A program made the position numbers and the translations under genes. From Desulfitobacterium dehalogenans ATCC 51507 (GTDB lineage Bacteria; Bacillota; Desulfitobacteriia; Desulfitobacteriales; Desulfitobacteriaceae), in assembly GCF_000243155.2 (NCBI RefSeq), contig NC_018017.1, positions 3,534,001-3,598,000 on the forward strand: 64,000 bases of DNA, written 5' to 3'. The notes under the pieces were generated by a model. The model searched no databases. It had not been told where the DNA came from and saw nothing but the letters and a program-made list of their open reading frames with translations. This document shows positions 62,028 through 64,000 of this stretch, one piece after another (position 1 is the stretch's first letter; each line of letters begins with the position of its first letter).

Positions 62028-62112
62028 AGCTTAAAGTAATTTTTTTCACATAAATGAATCTAACTTCCTCAAGCTGAGTCAATGTACTTTAATCCTTAAC
62101 AAGGAGCTCATC

Positions 62113-62691
62113 ATGAAAGAATGCATAAATAACCCCTTCTGTCAATCCTTGGATCTCAAAACCCGGGAGCGCCTATGTGCTCATGCTACAATCACCTATC
62201 AGAAGGCCAAACAAATTCAAGTGGTTAATCCTGAGAATGCCAATCTTGAGATTATTGTCAAAGGAGTTCTCTTTACCTTTACTATTTCGGAAGACGGTTC
62301 TCAAGAAGGCATACAATTAGTCAAAAAAGGAGAGATCTTAGGTACTCATCTCTTATTTGAAAGGCTTCAATTTCCAGTAACTCATACTCTTTCGCTGACG
62401 GATGTCATACGATGCAATTTTCCTATTCATTTCATTGAGAAACTTTTTAACGAAAACCGGGAATTCGCCCAAGCTTTGATGAAGAATCTTACTTTGGACC
62501 ATACCAACAATCTTTCCCACTGGGCATTTCTTCGCTCTAAAAGCGGGCCGGAGAAAGTCGCCTTTATCTATAAGTCCCTTCAGAAATTAGATGTGGACAT
62601 GAATCTCATCACCCAAGAAGATTTGGCACTCATTACAGGGGTCAGCCGGATTACTGTAGCCCGGGCTATGAAAGATATCTACAAAAAGTGA
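62113..62691 (+). CDS. Crp/Fnr-family regulator of module 2
   Basis: A 192-residue paralogue of the module 1 regulator. The same beta-roll is seen (LEIIVKGVLFTFTISEDGSQ; LVKKGEILGTHLLFERL). The HTH is LITQEDLALITGVSRITVAR with the identical recognition helix SRITVARAMKDI. Cys4, Cys10, Cys22 and Cys101 match Cys5/11/23/102 of the other copy. It too ends directly after the HTH (DIYKK), so loss of the wing predates the duplication. ACAAGGAGCTCATC precedes the ATG. Confidence 0.88.
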   Translation: MKECINNPFCQSLDLKTRERLCAHATITYQKAKQIQVVNPENANLEIIVKGVLFTFTISEDGSQEGIQLVKKGEILGTHLLFERLQFPVTHTLSLTDVIRCNFPIHFIEKLFNENREFAQALMKNLTLDHTNNLSHWAFLRSKSGPEKVAFIYKSLQKLDVDMNLITQEDLALITGVSRITVARAMKDIYKK

Positions 62692-62730
62692 CACAGAAAC
62701 AATTATCATTGTCCTGTGTCACTTTGCTTT
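62686..62730 (+). terminator. Terminator of the module 2 regulator
   Basis: AAGTGACACAG / CTGTGTCACTT, an 11-bp perfect stem overlapping the stop codon, followed by TGCTTTC, a moderate U-tract. Confidence 0.75.
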
Positions 62731-62788
62731 CAGTACACTCTATTTTCGGCCTGCTTCCTTTATATTCATATCAACTTTATCCCTTATC

Positions 62789-63967
62789 TTACTTACTCAT
62801 AAATTTAAGAGCAGTGCAGCTGAGCAAGGCTGCCCCTATAGGCAAAGCCTGCTCAGCTAAATTAAATTTCGGGTGGTGAAGGGGGTAGTTCTGCTGCCCT
62901 GGAAAGCCAACACCCAAATACACGTACGCAGAGGGCACAAGCTGGCTGAAAGAAGCAAAATCATCACCTAATAAAACCGGAGGGACAGCTATCGTATTCT
63001 CTTTTCCGACGATTTCTTCACTGGCTTCCTTGATGAGCTCGATCATTCCTTTATCGTTTATCAACGTCTGGACTTCTGCACGGAACTCCAGCGTAAAAGT
63101 GGCTCCATGAGCTGTCGTAATCGAACGAAGCATATTTTCCATGGTCTTGGCTGTCTTGTCCATCAATTCATCCCCAAAACAGCGAACACTCCCTTCCATG
63201 CGTACTCTCTCAGGGATAATATTGGACTTCTGACCCCCATGTATGGATCCAATAGTTAACACAAAAGGCTCGATGGGATCCACTCTTGCTGAGGAAATGG
63301 TCTGCAGAGCTTGTATGCACTCTGCGGCTATAAGGATAGGATTGACGGAGTGGTGAGGCATAGCCCCATGGCCGCCTTTACCGATAATTTCGATATCAAA
63401 GAAGGCCACCGAGGCAAAGAAGGGCCCTTCTTTGTATCCAATCTGACCCGTGGTCAGCCCAGGATAAACATGAAGGGATATTGCCGCATCGACTTGAGGA
63501 GCTTCCATCACTCCTTCATGGATCATCACATCTGCTCCTCCGCTGGGAGATTCTTCACTGGGCTGAAAAATCAACTTGATATTGCCCTTAAACGAGTTTC
63601 TCATGCTTGAAAGGATCTCTGCGGCTCCCAAAACAACGGCTACATGGGCATCATGACCGCAGGCATGCATAACTCCTTTAGTCATAGAGCAGAACTCATG
63701 ACCTGTTTCCTCTTCTATGGGCAAGGCATCCATATCCGCGCGAATGGCTAAGGTCTTTCCTGGTTGTCCTCCTTTAAGAAGTCCCACAACTCCGGTTTTC
63801 GCTACATTTTCAGTCACTTCACAACCAAATGATCGGAGTTTTTCCGCAATGTATCGTGCTGTTTTATATTCCTGTAAGGCCAATTCCGGATACCTATGAA
63901 GCTCTCTTCGTGTGGCTATAAGAGTATTCTCTAGGGATTGCGCCGCCTTTATCATTGTTTCGATCAA
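62789..63967 (-). CDS. M20-family amidohydrolase / aminoacylase
   Basis: A 392-residue M20D-type metallohydrolase. Segments include RRELHRYPELALQEYKTARY, AIRADMDALPIEEETGHEFC, MHACGHDAHVAVVLGAAEIL (metal ligands), FQPSEESPSGGADVMIHEGV and, near the C-terminus, LLGDDFASFSQLVPSAYVYL. Relatives hydrolyse N-acyl amino acids, hippurate or indole-acetyl conjugates. The substrate is not readable. Translation probably starts at TTG 63967 with GGGGGAAGGG upstream; an in-frame ATG is at 63955. It is convergent with the module 2 regulator and independent of it. Confidence 0.9.
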   Translation of the reverse strand: MIETMIKAAQSLENTLIATRRELHRYPELALQEYKTARYIAEKLRSFGCEVTENVAKTGVVGLLKGGQPGKTLAIRADMDALPIEEETGHEFCSMTKGVMHACGHDAHVAVVLGAAEILSSMRNSFKGNIKLIFQPSEESPSGGADVMIHEGVMEAPQVDAAISLHVYPGLTTGQIGYKEGPFFASVAFFDIEIIGKGGHGAMPHHSVNPILIAAECIQALQTISSARVDPIEPFVLTIGSIHGGQKSNIIPERVRMEGSVRCFGDELMDKTAKTMENMLRSITTAHGATFTLEFRAEVQTLINDKGMIELIKEASEEIVGKENTIAVPPVLLGDDFASFSQLVPSAYVYLGVGFPGQQNYPLHHPKFNLAEQALPIGAALLSCTALKFMSK

Positions 63968-64000
63968 GATCCCTTCCCCCTCATCAATAGAATAAAAACT

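Overview
The window looks like a chromosome segment of an anaerobic, motile, low-GC Gram-positive bacterium of the Desulfitobacterium / Peptococcaceae type. This is inferred from gene content, not from a database search. The reasons are a B. subtilis-like late flagellar cluster, the trmK / rpoD / dnaG / dgt neighbourhood of Clostridia, and several Tat-exported molybdopterin oxidoreductases with NrfD-type membrane anchors, a TorD chaperone, a NosR-like flavoprotein and Crp/Fnr regulators.

Layout. 1-23.5 kb (minus strand) is a late flagellar cluster in the B. subtilis order flgM-flgN-flgK-flgL-(yviE-like)-fliW-csrA-flaG-fliC, then fliD-fliS-fliT-flaG2 and the start of a cheA-like gene. A glycan-modification island (4.7-16.7 kb) lies between fliC and fliD. 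It holds two GT2 glycosyltransferases, a CDP-6-deoxyhexose pathway (rfbF, rfbG, an SDR reductase, an rfbC-like epimerase), an FkbM methyltransferase and an acetyltransferase, together with four decayed genes. Four promoters of sigma-28 type share one geometry (8-mer, 12-nt spacer, 8-mer) upstream of flaG, fliC, fliD and motA. The fliC leader carries a CsrA-type hairpin, and fliW and csrA are adjacent.

23.7-25.4 kb is an intact IS1182-like element, followed on the plus strand by motA-motB, an M28 peptidase (minus), a YaaR-family gene and cheR. 30-36 kb holds small unknown genes, citDEF of citrate lyase, a small membrane protein, a DUF1694 gene and a zinc alcohol dehydrogenase. 36-44.5 kb is housekeeping: RNase P RNA, a Nif3-like gene, trmK, three tRNAs (Asn, Ile2/CAT, Glu), rpoD, dnaG, a GerMN lipoprotein and dgt.

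44.6-62.7 kb is a respiratory region. Two paralogous reductase modules (catalytic Mo subunit, four-cluster Fe-S subunit, NrfD anchor) each diverge from a Crp/Fnr regulator. The first module is followed by torD, a polyferredoxin and a NosR/CprC-like membrane flavoprotein. Between the modules are a TetR-chemoreceptor operon, a frameshifted GNAT acetyltransferase and a PatB-type C-S lyase. The window ends with an M20 amidohydrolase.

Most notable observation: a TCATTTGA/TCAAATGA palindrome (extended form GTATCATTTGATAC) is centred 34.5-35.5 bp from a -10 box at five promoters (torD, both reductase operons, both regulators). It forms arrays with 21-22 bp spacing in both divergent intergenic regions. 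The two regulators have identical recognition helices and four conserved cysteines. I read this as one self-controlled regulon for the two reductase modules.
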